Source: Kiloniellales bacterium (lineage in GTDB: Bacteria; Pseudomonadota; Alphaproteobacteria; Kiloniellales; JAKSDN01). Taken from it: a stretch of 64,000 nt of DNA. Shown piece after piece: positions 1-8,253 of this stretch (position 1 is the stretch's first letter; each line of letters starts with the position of its first letter). A program made the position numbers and the translations under genes. The DNA lies in assembly GCA_028280455.1 (NCBI GenBank), contig JANQLT010000074.1:31524-95523 (forward strand). The letters run 5' to 3'. Under the pieces are notes generated by a model. It saw only the letters and a program-made list of their open reading frames with translations, made no database searches and was not told the origin of the DNA.

Positions 1-878
1 TCGAAGCCGTCCAGGATCGCCTGACCAGAGTGCAGGTCGATTTGCCGCCGCAGCTCAGACGGGCCGCCGCCTATCTGCTCGAAAACCCCGGCGACGTCGC
101 GACCCTCTCCATGAGGAAGGTCGCCGCGAACGCGCAGGTGCCGCTGCCGAACTTCGACCGGCTGGCCAAGGAGATCGGCTTCACCACCTACGGCGAGCTG
201 CGCGACGTCTATCGCAAGCGCGTTCAGGCCGGCGGCACGATCGGCTATCCGGAGCGGGCCTCCAATCTGCTGTCGGCCGGCGAAGCCCAGGGCGCCGAGG
301 CGACCTGGGCCGCCTTCCGGGATGCCGCCGTCGGCAACGTCAAGGGCGTGTTCGACAAGATCGACGCCGCGCTGATCGCCGGCGTGGCGGAGGAGCTGCA
401 CCGCCGCCGGCGGATCTACCTCGTCGGCATGCAGGGCTCGCGGCCCTTCATCAGCTACCTGCACTACATCGGCGGCATGGCCACGCCCGACGTCAGCACG
501 GTCGGCCGGGACGGCGCGGTCCTCGGCGACGACCTGGTCGATCTGGACGAGCGCGACGCGCTGATCTGTCTGGCGATCAGGCCTTGCGCGCGCGGCACGG
601 TGCAGGTGGCCAAGCTGGCCCGGGAGCGCGGCGCGCTGGTCATCGGCATCACCGACAGCCGGGCTTCGCCGCTTGCGGCGCAGGTCGACCGGGTCCTGCT
701 CGCGCCCGTCGAGAGCCCTTCCTTCTTCGAGTCCTACGTCGGCGCGACCGCGATCATCGAGATGCTGGTCGGCTTCTATATGATCGGCGGCGACAAGTCG
801 GCTATCGAGAGGATCGAGAGGATCGAAGCGGACCGCCGCAGCCTCGGGGAATACTGGGACGAGGGGCAGGAGCCGTGA
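1..878 (+). CDS. RpiR/MurR-family transcriptional regulator, 5' partial
   Basis: The reading frame is open to the left edge of the window (from position 3) and the residues before the first GTG at 30 already read like the start of an RpiR helix-turn-helix, so the true start is probably outside the window. The N-terminal ~75 residues form the HTH_6 DNA-binding domain (LLENPGDVATLSMRKVA, then a recognition region ending in YGELRDVYRKR). Residues ~110-240 from the GTG form a SIS sugar-isomerase-type sensor domain (VAEELHRRRRIYLVGMQGSRPF). The stop overlaps the start of the amidase gene in a GTGA junction, so the two are translationally coupled. It probably controls the downstream amidase/polyamine-type uptake genes. 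The ligand cannot be read; SIS domains usually bind phosphosugars, which fits oddly with a Pot-type transporter. Confidence 0.88.
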   Translation, partial: EAVQDRLTRVQVDLPPQLRRAAAYLLENPGDVATLSMRKVAANAQVPLPNFDRLAKEIGFTTYGELRDVYRKRVQAGGTIGYPERASNLLSAGEAQGAEATWAAFRDAAVGNVKGVFDKIDAALIAGVAEELHRRRRIYLVGMQGSRPFISYLHYIGGMATPDVSTVGRDGAVLGDDLVDLDERDALICLAIRPCARGTVQVAKLARERGALVIGITDSRASPLAAQVDRVLLAPVESPSFFESYVGATAIIEMLVGFYMIGGDKSAIERIERIEADRRSLGEYWDEGQEP

Positions 879-1786
879 CCCGGGACGCGGCTCCGGAGTC
901 CCTGCGCGTCCTCGCCTGCCAGTTGGCGGTGCCGGCGACGGCCCGGGCCGAGGACCGGGACGCCCATCTGCGTGATGCCGCCGAGCGGCTGCGCCGGGCG
1001 CTCTCGTCAAGCGGGCCGGTGGATCTGGTCGTGCTGCCGGAGCTGTCGAGCATCGACTATGGCCGCGCGGCCTTCGACAGGCTGGACGACCTGGCGGAGC
1101 CGCTCGACGGCCCTTCGTTCGAGGCCTGGCGCGCCCTCGCGCGGGAGTTCGGCACCCACCTGGCCTACGGCTTCCCGCGCCGCGGCGACGGCGGGTTCCA
1201 CATCGCGCACGCGGTCGTGGCGCCATCGGGCGCGCTGCTCGGGCACTACGACAAGCTGCACCTCGCCCAGTACGGCGCCTCGATGGAAAAGGACTACTTC
1301 AAGGTCGGCGGACACCTCTTCGTCTTCGAGATCGGGGGATTCCGCCTCGCCCCGATCATCTGCTACGACATCCGCATCCCGGAGCTGGCGCGCACCCTGG
1401 CGGTCGAGCAGGGGGTCAACGTCATCCTGCACTCCGGCGCCTACTACCGGGACCCCTCGTTCTATAGCTGGCATCAGTTCGCGGTCAGCCGCGCGGTCGA
1501 GAACCAGGTCTTCCTGCTGAGCCTCAACCGCGCCGGCGCCTGCTACGGCAGCTCGATCTTCTGCCCGCCCTGGGTCGACGGCGACCGAGAGCCGACCCTG
1601 CTGTCCGACCACGACGAGGTCTTCCAGCTCTTCACGCTCGACCTCGACGAGGTCGCCTACGCCCGCTCGCGCTTCTCCTTCTTGCGGGACCGCCTGCCGA
1701 GCTACGACCTTCCGGTCGTCGGCAGGGCGCGGGATCGGGCCGAAGAGGACCGCCCGGCGGCTCTGCAAGCACTGGTAGAGACCTGA
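875..1786 (+). CDS. Carbon-nitrogen hydrolase (nitrilase superfamily amidase)
   Basis: A 303-residue protein starting at the GTG that overlaps the previous stop (GTGA); the longer upstream frame is a shadow of the regulator. The catalytic triad of the nitrilase superfamily is visible: Glu56 in VVLPELSS, Lys127 in HYDKLHL and Cys163 in PIICYDIRIPE. Its length is typical for single-domain amidases, such as N-carbamoylputrescine or omega-amidase types. It would hydrolyse a small amide, carbamoyl compound or nitrile in the cytoplasm. Its position between the RpiR regulator and a polyamine-type ABC importer suggests it acts on the imported solute, but the substrate is not determined by sequence alone. 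Confidence 0.87.
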   Translation: MTRDAAPESLRVLACQLAVPATARAEDRDAHLRDAAERLRRALSSSGPVDLVVLPELSSIDYGRAAFDRLDDLAEPLDGPSFEAWRALAREFGTHLAYGFPRRGDGGFHIAHAVVAPSGALLGHYDKLHLAQYGASMEKDYFKVGGHLFVFEIGGFRLAPIICYDIRIPELARTLAVEQGVNVILHSGAYYRDPSFYSWHQFAVSRAVENQVFLLSLNRAGACYGSSIFCPPWVDGDREPTLLSDHDEVFQLFTLDLDEVAYARSRFSFLRDRLPSYDLPVVGRARDRAEEDRPAALQALVET

Positions 1787-1868
1787 AATCGGGCTCTCCG
1801 CCCTTGCCAGGGGCCGCCGCGACCCCCTTAGATAGAGGCCGGGGACCAAGCGGGGCGGGGGTTTAGCG

Positions 1869-3011
1869 ATCAACGAGCAGAGCCGGCCGGTCGAAGGCGC
1901 CGTCGGAGACGCCGAGCGGGGCGCCGCCCCCGCGATCTCGGCGCGCGGGGTCACCAAGATCTTCGGGGAAGGCGAGGCCGCCCTGCGGGCGCTCGACGAC
2001 GTCTCCGTCGAGATCCGCGAGAACGAGTTCTTCACCCTGCTCGGGCCCTCGGGCTGCGGCAAGACCACGCTGCTGCGGCTGATCGCCGGCTTCGACCAGC
2101 CGAGCGCCGGCACCATCCTGCTCGAGGGCCAGGACATCTCGCACCTGCCGCCCTACCGGCGCTCGGTCAACACGGTGTTCCAGAGCTACGCGCTCTTCCC
2201 GCACATGACCGTCGCCCAGAACATCGCCTTCGGCCTGGAGATGCTCGGCCGGCCCCGGGCGGAGGTCGAGGAGACCGTGGCCTCGATGCTGGCGCTGGTG
2301 CGCATGGCCGAGCTGCGCGACCGGCGGACCGAGCAGATCTCCGGCGGCCAGCAGCAGCGCGTCGCCCTGGCCCGGGCGCTGGCGCCGCGGCCCAAGGTGC
2401 TGCTGCTCGACGAGCCGCTCTCGGCGCTCGACTACAAGCTGCGCAAGGACATGCAGATCGAGCTCAAGCGCCTGCAGCACGAGATCGGCGTGACCTTCAT
2501 CTTCGTCACCCACGACCAGGACGAGGCGCTGACCATGTCCGACCGCATCGCGGTCATGAACCGCGGCAAGGTCCTGCAGGTCGGCAGCCCGCGCGAGATC
2601 TACGACCACCCGGCCGAGCGCTTCGTCGCCGACTTCATCGGCGACACCAATTTCCTGGAGGCCGAGGTGCTCTCCGCCGAGGGGCGCCGGGCGACGGTCC
2701 GCCTGGCCTCGGGGCGCGAGATCGCCGCCGACCTGCCGGCCGGCCTGGCGCCGAGCGGCCGGGTGACGGTCGCCGTCCGGCCGGAGCATGCGCGCCTCGC
2801 CGCGCCCGGTGCCGCCGAGGCGGAGATCGAGGGGACGCTCGAGAACATCGTCTACCTCGGCACGGACACCCACTATCACATCGCCCTGCCGTCCGGCGGC
2901 GGCTTCGTCGTGCGCAGCCAGAACCTGCGCGACCGGGCCGAGGCGCACCAGGTCGGCGAGGCGGTCGGCATCGCCTTCACCGCCGACGCGCTGCAGGTCT
3001 TGCGGGACTGA
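1869..3011 (+). CDS. potA: Polyamine-type ABC transporter ATP-binding protein (PotA-like), unusual start
   Basis: ATPase of a spermidine/putrescine-type importer. Walker A (GPSGCGKTT), the Q-loop ([10 protein letters not shown]), the signature [14 protein letters not shown], Walker B (VLLLDEP) and the H-loop ([10 protein letters not shown]) are all present, followed by a C-terminal TOBE-like domain ([10 protein letters not shown]). The family's full length of about 375-380 residues requires a start near 1869, yet there is no ATG, GTG or TTG in frame between the stop at 1833 and a GTG at 2175 that lies after Walker A. The most natural start is codon ATC at 1869 (ATC AAC GAG CAG), which a single base change would make ATG. 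Starting at 2175 would delete the P-loop. It ends one base before the permease gene start. Confidence 0.85.
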   Translation: MNEQSRPVEGAVGDAERGAAPAISARGVTKIFGEGEAALRALDDVSVEIRENEFFTLLGPSGCGKTTLLRLIAGFDQPSAGTILLEGQDISHLPPYRRSVNTVFQSYALFPHMTVAQNIAFGLEMLGRPRAEVEETVASMLALVRMAELRDRRTEQISGGQQQRVALARALAPRPKVLLLDEPLSALDYKLRKDMQIELKRLQHEIGVTFIFVTHDQDEALTMSDRIAVMNRGKVLQVGSPREIYDHPAERFVADFIGDTNFLEAEVLSAEGRRATVRLASGREIAADLPAGLAPSGRVTVAVRPEHARLAAPGAAEAEIEGTLENIVYLGTDTHYHIALPSGGGFVVRSQNLRDRAEAHQVGEAVGIAFTADALQVLRD

Positions 3012-3012
3012 C

Positions 3013-3954
3013 ATGGCCAGCGTCGCCCTCGACAACCCCGAGGCACGCGACGCGATCGAGCGCGAGCGCCGGCGCGAGGTTCAGCGCAAGTGGCTGCTCT
3101 GCGCGCCGGCCCTCTTCGTGCTGTTCTGCGCCGCCTCCGGCCCGCTGCTCATCGTCCTGGTCTATTCCTTCCTCGAGGCCGGCGAATACACGGGCGTCGT
3201 CTGGCGGTTCTCCGGCGAGGCCTGGACCAACGTGGTCCTGCAGCGCGACATCTTCGACGGCACGATCTCGATCGCCGACGCCCATGTCTCGATCCTCTGG
3301 CGCTCGGTCCGGCTGGCCTTCCTGACCACCCTGGTGACCCTGGTCTTCGGCTTTCCGACCGCCTACTTCATCGCGACCCGGCCGCCGAGCAGCCGCAACA
3401 TCTGGCTGTTCCTGATCACCATTCCCTTCTGGACCAACCTGCTGATCCGGACCTTCGCGATCCTCGAGCTGATCCGCAACGAGGGCTTCGTCAACACCGG
3501 CCTGATGGCGCTGGGCCTGATCGACGAGCCGATCCAGATGCTCTACAGCGACTTCGCGATCCTGGTCGGCATGGCCTACGTCTACCTGCCGCTCATGGTG
3601 CTGCCGCTCTACGCCTCGATGGAGCGGCTCGACTTCAGGCTGGTCGAGGCCGCCTACGACCTCTACGCCACGCCCTTCCGGGTGCTGCGCCGGGTCATCG
3701 TGCCCCTGGCCAAGCCGGGCATCGTCGCCGGCTCGATCCTGGTCTTCATCCCGGCGCTCGGCGCCTTCGTGACGCCGCGCGTGCTGGGCGGCGGCAAGAA
3801 GATGATGCTCGGCAACCTGATCGAGCTGCAGTACGGCGCCGGGCGCAACTGGCCGCTCGGCGCGGCGCTCTCGATCACCTTGCTGGCGATCGTCATGGTC
3901 GCGCTGATCGTCTACGTGCGCACGGTGCAGCGCGGCGAGGAGGCGCGGACATGA
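3013..3954 (+). CDS. potB: Polyamine-type ABC transporter permease (PotB-like)
   Basis: A 313-residue inner-membrane permease with a charged cytoplasmic N-terminus (RERRREVQRKW), then about six transmembrane segments (ALFVLFCAASGPLLIVLVYSF first). The EAA loop that docks with the ATPase is recognisable around EAAYDLYATPFRVLRRVIVPLAKPGIVAG. The ATG at 3013 follows the ATPase stop by one base, and the gene ends in an ATGA overlap with the second permease. Gene order ATPase-permease-permease-binding protein is the classic potABCD arrangement. It imports a small cationic solute such as putrescine or spermidine; exact specificity is inferred from family only. Confidence 0.9.
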   Translation: MASVALDNPEARDAIERERRREVQRKWLLCAPALFVLFCAASGPLLIVLVYSFLEAGEYTGVVWRFSGEAWTNVVLQRDIFDGTISIADAHVSILWRSVRLAFLTTLVTLVFGFPTAYFIATRPPSSRNIWLFLITIPFWTNLLIRTFAILELIRNEGFVNTGLMALGLIDEPIQMLYSDFAILVGMAYVYLPLMVLPLYASMERLDFRLVEAAYDLYATPFRVLRRVIVPLAKPGIVAGSILVFIPALGAFVTPRVLGGGKKMMLGNLIELQYGAGRNWPLGAALSITLLAIVMVALIVYVRTVQRGEEART

Positions 3955-4796
3955 GCGTCCAGACCGCCGGCGGGGCCGCCACCGGCCGGGCAGGCAAGCG
4001 CTCGAGCTTCTCGCTGCGGCGCCAGCCGGGCTTCACGACCATCGCGATCATCTGCTTCCTGCTGCTCTATGCGCCGATCATCACCCTGGTCGTCTATTCC
4101 TTCAACGCGGGCAAGCACATTTCCATCTGGGAGGGCTTCTCCCTGCAGTGGTACGTCTCCGCTTGGCACAACGAGGCGGTGCAGGATGCGGCCCTGCGCT
4201 CGCTGATCCTGGCGAGCCTGGCGTCTTTCTTCTCGACCCTGCTGGCCACCATGGCGGCGCTCGGCACCACCCGTACGCGGCCCTTCCGCGGCCTGACGGC
4301 GATCTACGCGATGATCAACCAGCCGCTGATGGTGCCGGAGATCGTCACCGCCGTGGCGCTGCTGATCCTCTTCGCCATCATCAAGGTCGCGACCGGCATC
4401 CAAGGCATGGTCTACCTGGTCGTCGCCCACACGGCCTTCTGCATTCCCTTCGCCTATCTGCCGATCCGCGCCCGCCTCGAGGGCATGGACCTGACCTTGG
4501 AGAGGGCGGCGGCCGACCTCTACGCGACGCCCTGGATGACCTTCCGGCGGGTCACCCTGCCGCTGCTCTGGCCCGGCATCCTGGCCGGCGCGATGCTCGC
4601 CTTCGTCATCTCGCTGGACGACGTGGTGATCACCGAGTTCGTCAAGTCGGCCGGCCAGGAGACCTTGCCGACCTACATGCTCGGCCAGCTCCGGCGCATC
4701 ATCACGCCGGAGATCAACGCCATCTCGACGGCCCTGCTGGCCATCTCGATGTTGATCGTCTCACTCTTCTTCCTGATTTCCCGCAAACGCGCCTAG
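3951..4796 (+). CDS. potC: Polyamine-type ABC transporter permease (PotC-like)
   Basis: A 281-residue second permease, starting at the ATG that overlaps the previous stop (ATGA). A short Ser/Arg-rich cytoplasmic leader is followed by transmembrane helices (TIAIICFLLLYAPIITLVVYSF first). The EAA loop reads ERAAADLYATPWMTFRRVTLPLLWPG, and ISLDDVVITEF is the usual PotC-family signature. It pairs with the upstream permease as the heterodimeric channel. The binding-protein gene follows after 33 bases. Confidence 0.9.
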   Translation: MSVQTAGGAATGRAGKRSSFSLRRQPGFTTIAIICFLLLYAPIITLVVYSFNAGKHISIWEGFSLQWYVSAWHNEAVQDAALRSLILASLASFFSTLLATMAALGTTRTRPFRGLTAIYAMINQPLMVPEIVTAVALLILFAIIKVATGIQGMVYLVVAHTAFCIPFAYLPIRARLEGMDLTLERAAADLYATPWMTFRRVTLPLLWPGILAGAMLAFVISLDDVVITEFVKSAGQETLPTYMLGQLRRIITPEINAISTALLAISMLIVSLFFLISRKRA

Positions 4797-4816
4797 AATG
4801 GCGCTATCCAGTCTAA

Positions 4817-4823
4817 AAGGAGG
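4817..4823 (+). promoter_or_regulatory. Strong Shine-Dalgarno for the binding-protein gene
   Basis: AAGGAGG lies six bases before the ATG at 4830 and is a perfect match to the 16S anti-SD. Upstream genes of this operon start by overlap or without such a site, so this explains how the periplasmic binding protein can be made in excess over the membrane components. Confidence 0.75.
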
Positions 4824-4829
4824 CAAGGC

Positions 4830-5864
4830 ATGAAGCGGACGTTCATCCCGTCGCTCGTCGCGGCGGCCCTGCTGGTTGCGGCCGGCGGTGCCCAGGCGGC
4901 AGGCGAGTTGAACCTCTACAACTGGGGCAACTACACCAGCCCGGACCTCATCAAGAAGTTCGAAGAGACCCACGGCATCAAGGTCACGATCACCGACTAC
5001 GATTCCAACTCGACCGCGCTGGCCAAGGTCAAGGCGGGCGGCCACGGCTTCGACATGGCGGTGCCCTCGGCGAACTTCGTCAAGATCTTCATCGAGGAAG
5101 GCCTGGCGATGAACACCCGGGTCGACCAGATGGAGAACTTCAAGCACGTCGCCAAGGAATGGCGCGATCCGCCCTGGGACCCGGGCCGGCAATACAGCGC
5201 GCCCTGGCAGTGGGGCAGCGTCGGCATGGTGGTCGACACGGACGTCTACGGCGGCGACATCAACACCTCGGCCGTGTTCCTCGATCCGCCTGAAGAGCTG
5301 GTCGGCAAGATCAACGTCGCACCCGAGATGAGCGACATCATGGGCCTGACGCTGCTCTACGTCGGCAGCGAGCCCTGCACAGCCGACAAGGTAGCGCTGA
5401 AGAAGGCCCGCGACGTCTTGGTCGCGGCCAAGCCGAAGTGGCTGTCGATGGACTACGGCCTGGTCGAGAAGATGCCGCGCGGCGACTTCTCCGCGGCCGC
5501 CTACTGGAACGGCGCGGCCTTCCGCGCGCGCCTCGCCAAGCCCTCGATCAAGTTCGGCTACCCGCGCGAGGGCTTCCCGCTCTGGATGGACTCCGTGGTC
5601 GTGCTCAAGGACGCCAAGAACGTCGAGAACGCCAAGCTGTTCCAGAACTTCATCATGGACCCGGAGAACGCGGCCATGATCTCGGCCTTCGCGCGCTACG
5701 CCAACGGCATCGACGGGTCTGAGAAGTACATGCCGGAAGACATGAAGGATGCGGTCGAGATCCAGATTCCGGACGAGTACAAGGACAAGGGAGTCTTCCT
5801 CGCGGCCTGCCCGAAAGAGGTCAACGACATCCACACGGCCATCTGGACCGAACTGACCAAGTGA
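4830..5864 (+). CDS. potD: Polyamine-type ABC transporter substrate-binding protein (PotD/PotF-like)
   Basis: A 344-residue periplasmic protein. Residues 1-23 form a Sec signal peptide (LVAAALLVAAGGAQA, cleaved after AQA). The mature protein opens with ELNLYNWGNYTSPDLIKKFE, the hallmark of the PotD/PotF family (LYNW). Aromatic residues expected in the polyamine pocket (Trp and Tyr in QYSAPWQWGSVGM and SAAAYWNGAAF) are present. It delivers solute to the two upstream permeases. It is the last gene of the operon, followed by a GC-rich hairpin. Polyamine itself is likely but not certain, since related proteins bind other cationic or organic ligands. Confidence 0.88.
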   Translation: MKRTFIPSLVAAALLVAAGGAQAAGELNLYNWGNYTSPDLIKKFEETHGIKVTITDYDSNSTALAKVKAGGHGFDMAVPSANFVKIFIEEGLAMNTRVDQMENFKHVAKEWRDPPWDPGRQYSAPWQWGSVGMVVDTDVYGGDINTSAVFLDPPEELVGKINVAPEMSDIMGLTLLYVGSEPCTADKVALKKARDVLVAAKPKWLSMDYGLVEKMPRGDFSAAAYWNGAAFRARLAKPSIKFGYPREGFPLWMDSVVVLKDAKNVENAKLFQNFIMDPENAAMISAFARYANGIDGSEKYMPEDMKDAVEIQIPDEYKDKGVFLAACPKEVNDIHTAIWTELTK

Positions 5865-5876
5865 TCTTCTGAGGTT

Positions 5877-5905
5877 GCCGGGGGCTCGCGGCGCGGGCTC
5901 CCGGC
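5877..5905 (+). terminator. Hairpin after the pot-like operon
   Basis: GCCGGGGGC (5877-5885) pairs with GCTCCCGGC (5897-5905) as a nine-pair stem with one G-U, 12 bases after the operon stop. There is no clear T-run, so it may be a weak terminator or a 3' stabilising hairpin between the convergent operons. Confidence 0.5.
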
Positions 5906-5925
5906 CAAGACTCCGTTCGGCAGGG

Positions 5926-6798
5926 CTATCGAGCGTCGATGGCCCGCCGCGGCGAGACGGTCAGGGCCAGCCCGACGAAGATGAGCAGCGCCCCGGCGAT
6001 CTGCAGCCCCGTTAGCCGCTCGCCGAGCGTCAGGGCCGAGAGGGCGATGCCGAACACCGGCACGAGCAGGAAGAGGGGCGCGACCGCCGCGGCCGAGTAG
6101 GTGGCGAGCAGGCGGCCCCAGATCGCGAAGCCCAAGAGGGTCGCGAGCAGGGCCGAGTAGGCGACGGCGCCGACGACCTCCCAGGTGATCGTGGCGACAA
6201 GGTTGGCGACCGAGCCCCGGGATTCGAAGACCAAGGACAGAGCGAGAAGCGGTAGCGGCGCGGCCAGGCTCATCCAGACCGCCACGCCCAAGGTGTCGAC
6301 CTTGCCGAGGGACTTCAGGAGGTTGTTGCCCGATGCGCCGCAGAGAGCGGCGATCAGGATCAGGGCCAGTCCGAGGAGGCCGCCGCCGTCGGCCCGGTCG
6401 GCGACCAGGCAGGCGAGGCCGGCCAAGGCCAAGGCAAGGGCGCCCACCTGCCGAAGGTGGAGCCTCTCCGAGAACACCAGCATGGCGATCAGGATGGTGA
6501 AGAAGGCCTGGGTGTGGACGAGCAGCGACGCGAGGCTGGCCGAGATCCCCTGGGTCATCGAGACGAACATGAAGCCGTACTGACCCGCGCCGAGGAAGCT
6601 GCCGAGCAGCAGGAGCTTCGGCCAGGGCACGGCCGGGCGCGGGATCACCAGGACGAAGGCCGCCGCGCAGAGAAACCTGAGGAAGGCGAAGAAGATCGGC
6701 GGCGTCGCCTCGAGCGCGATGGCCGAGACCGGGAAGGTGGCGCCCCACACGAAGGCCGCAAGGATCGCCAGCAAGAGGTCGCGCGGGGTCAGGGCCAT
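5926..6798 (-). CDS. EamA/DMT-family transporter
   Basis: A roughly 290-residue inner-membrane protein of the drug/metabolite transporter superfamily. I prefer the ATG at 6798 (MALTPRDLLLAILAAFVWG) because the family begins directly with TM1 and the conserved WG; a longer in-frame start at 6831 would add eleven Arg-rich residues. Two EamA repeats of about five helices each can be followed (first FVWGATFPVSAIALEATPP, second GLALILIAALCGASGNNL). Members export amino acids or other small metabolites; the substrate is unknown. It stands alone, convergent with the pot-like operon. Confidence 0.88.
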   Translation of the reverse strand: MALTPRDLLLAILAAFVWGATFPVSAIALEATPPIFFAFLRFLCAAAFVLVIPRPAVPWPKLLLLGSFLGAGQYGFMFVSMTQGISASLASLLVHTQAFFTILIAMLVFSERLHLRQVGALALALAGLACLVADRADGGGLLGLALILIAALCGASGNNLLKSLGKVDTLGVAVWMSLAAPLPLLALSLVFESRGSVANLVATITWEVVGAVAYSALLATLLGFAIWGRLLATYSAAAVAPLFLLVPVFGIALSALTLGERLTGLQIAGALLIFVGLALTVSPRRAIDAR

Positions 6799-6916
6799 GC
6801 GGCGGACTCTACTCTCGGCTCTCCGGGTCAATCCAAGGAAAGGACAGGAGCGCAGCCCCGGAAGTCAGCGTCGAATGTGACTTTGAAATTCGTCAAGCCC
6901 GAGGATGACTGATGCA

Positions 6917-6947
6917 AAAGCTCGATGTGTCGAGCTCATCGAGCTTT
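6917..6947 (-). terminator. Rho-independent terminator of the CoxG-like gene
   Basis: A perfect 11-bp inverted repeat, 6917-6927 against 6937-6947 with a nine-base loop, lies five bases past the stop of the CoxG-like gene. Read on the minus strand the second arm ends CATCGAGCTTTT, a stem followed by a short U-run. This is the clearest intrinsic terminator in the window. Confidence 0.8.
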
Positions 6948-6951
6948 GGAG

Positions 6952-7650
6952 TTACTGCGGCGCCCCGCCACCCCCGCCGAGCCCGAAGATGAAGAGCAGC
7001 AGAATGACGACGACGATCAGGCCCGTCACCCAGACGCCGGTCTTGACGCCGGCGCCGACGTTGGGGTCGTCGATCGGCTCGGGCGGGCCGTGGTGGCCGC
7101 CGTGGTCGTCGGCGTGCTCCGCCTGGGCGCCGGCGCCGTGGCTCGCGGCGGCAGCCGCTGCAACGGCCGCCTCGGCCTGGGGCGCGGCGTCTTCGGCTTC
7201 TTCAGCGGCCGGCTGGGCGACATGCTCTTCGAGGTTGGCGAAGAAGTCGCCGGCGAGCTTCTTGGCGGTGCCGTCGATCAGGCGGCTGCCGATCTGGGCG
7301 AGCTTGCCGCCGACCTGGGCGTCGACCTCGTAGGTCAGCAGGGTGCCGTCGCCGTCCTCGGCGAGGTTGACGGTCGCGCCGCCCTTGGCGAAGCCGGCCG
7401 CGCCGCCCTTGCCCTCGCCGCTGATCCGGTAGCTCTCCGGCGGGTTGAGGTCGGAGAGGGTGACCGAGCCCTGGAACTTGGCCGCGACCGGGCCGACCTT
7501 GGCCTTCACCTTGGCGTTCATCTCCGTGTCGGAGACCTTCTCGATCTCCTCGCAGCCGGGGATGCAGGCCTGCAGGACCTCCGCGTCGTTGAGCGCCGCC
7601 CAAACGGTCTCGCGCGGCGCGGCGATCCGCTGTTCTCCGGTCAAATGCAT
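6952..7650 (-). CDS. CoxG-like SRPBCC protein with C-terminal membrane anchor
   Basis: A 232-residue protein. Residues 1-150 form an SRPBCC/START-like fold of the CoxG type (MHLTGEQRIAAPRETVWAALND, ACIPGCEEI, KVKAKVGPVAAKFQGSV). An Ala/His-rich linker of about 50 residues follows (ASHGAGAQAEHADDHGGHHG), then one transmembrane helix (TGLIVVVILLLFIFGLGGGGG). This matches CoxG proteins, which tether CO-dehydrogenase-type molybdoenzymes to the membrane, but no molybdenum hydroxylase genes are near. It lies downstream of the OmpA-like gene on the same strand and ends at a good terminator. A role in membrane recruitment of some other hydroxylase, or lipid binding, is possible. Confidence 0.82.
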   Translation of the reverse strand: MHLTGEQRIAAPRETVWAALNDAEVLQACIPGCEEIEKVSDTEMNAKVKAKVGPVAAKFQGSVTLSDLNPPESYRISGEGKGGAAGFAKGGATVNLAEDGDGTLLTYEVDAQVGGKLAQIGSRLIDGTAKKLAGDFFANLEEHVAQPAAEEAEDAAPQAEAAVAAAAAASHGAGAQAEHADDHGGHHGPPEPIDDPNVGAGVKTGVWVTGLIVVVILLLFIFGLGGGGGAPQ

Positions 7651-7762
7651 GGCGGCCCTCGCTTCCCCAGTCTGCGCTGTCTCTACCCGTCCTCGTCGGA
7701 CGCCGCCAAGCTAGCGGCGGCGCCGGGGCCCGGCAAGCTGGGCAGCGTCGGCGCCTCTCGCC

Positions 7763-8227
7763 TCAGAAACGGATGACCAGGACCTCGACCCGGCGGTCGG
7801 ACTGCGCCTCGTCGTTGCCCAGCAGGTCGCTGACCAGGCCCTCGCCGAAGGCCTCGCCGCGGGTCGAGATGTCGAAGAGCTTGCGCGGCAGGCCCTGCTT
7901 CTCGAGGTAGGCCGCGACCGCCTCGGCGCGCCGGAGCGCCAGCTTCTCGTTGTAGGCAGCGTTGCCCTGCTTGTCGGCCTGGCCCTCGATGCAGATCTTC
8001 ATGTTGGGGTTGCCGCGGTTCTGCTCGGCGACCTCGTTCAGCTCCTTCCGGTACTCGGGCTTGATCACCGTGCTGTCGGTGTCGAAGTGCACCACCGTCG
8101 GCGCCAGGGCCGTGCCGCCCTGCCGGTTGCAATCGGCCAGGGCCGCCCCCGCCGAGCCGAGCCATAGGGCCGCGGCCAGCGGCAGGACCAGCGGCCGAAT
8201 CATCAATCCACGCATCTTGGTTCCCAT
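7763..8227 (-). CDS. OmpA-family peptidoglycan-associated protein
   Basis: A 154-residue exported protein: signal peptide (PLVLPLAAALWLGSAGAALA), then an OmpA C-terminal domain with VVHFDTDSTVIKPEYRKELNEVAE, IEGQADKQGNAAYNEKLALRRAEAV and a terminal SDRRVEVLVIRF. The diaminopimelate-binding signature (normally TDxxGxxxYNxxLSxxRA) is recognisable, with ADKQGNAAYNEKLALRRA in place of the usual TD. There is no N-terminal barrel, so it is a soluble or peripheral periplasmic protein. Start codons at 8227 or 8215 are both possible. Confidence 0.85.
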   Translation of the reverse strand: MGTKMRGLMIRPLVLPLAAALWLGSAGAALADCNRQGGTALAPTVVHFDTDSTVIKPEYRKELNEVAEQNRGNPNMKICIEGQADKQGNAAYNEKLALRRAEAVAAYLEKQGLPRKLFDISTRGEAFGEGLVSDLLGNDEAQSDRRVEVLVIRF

Positions 8228-8253
8228 CCCATCCTGGTTGATCCGATCCCCCG

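Noticed and set aside
2175..3011. Short version of the PotA-like ATPase starting at GTG 2175
   Set aside because: It would delete Walker A and the N-terminal third of the ATPase; the conserved sequence continues in frame upstream to about 1869.
6952..7650. Carbon monoxide dehydrogenase locus
   Set aside because: Only the CoxG-like protein is present; no large, medium or small CODH subunit is encoded in the neighbourhood.
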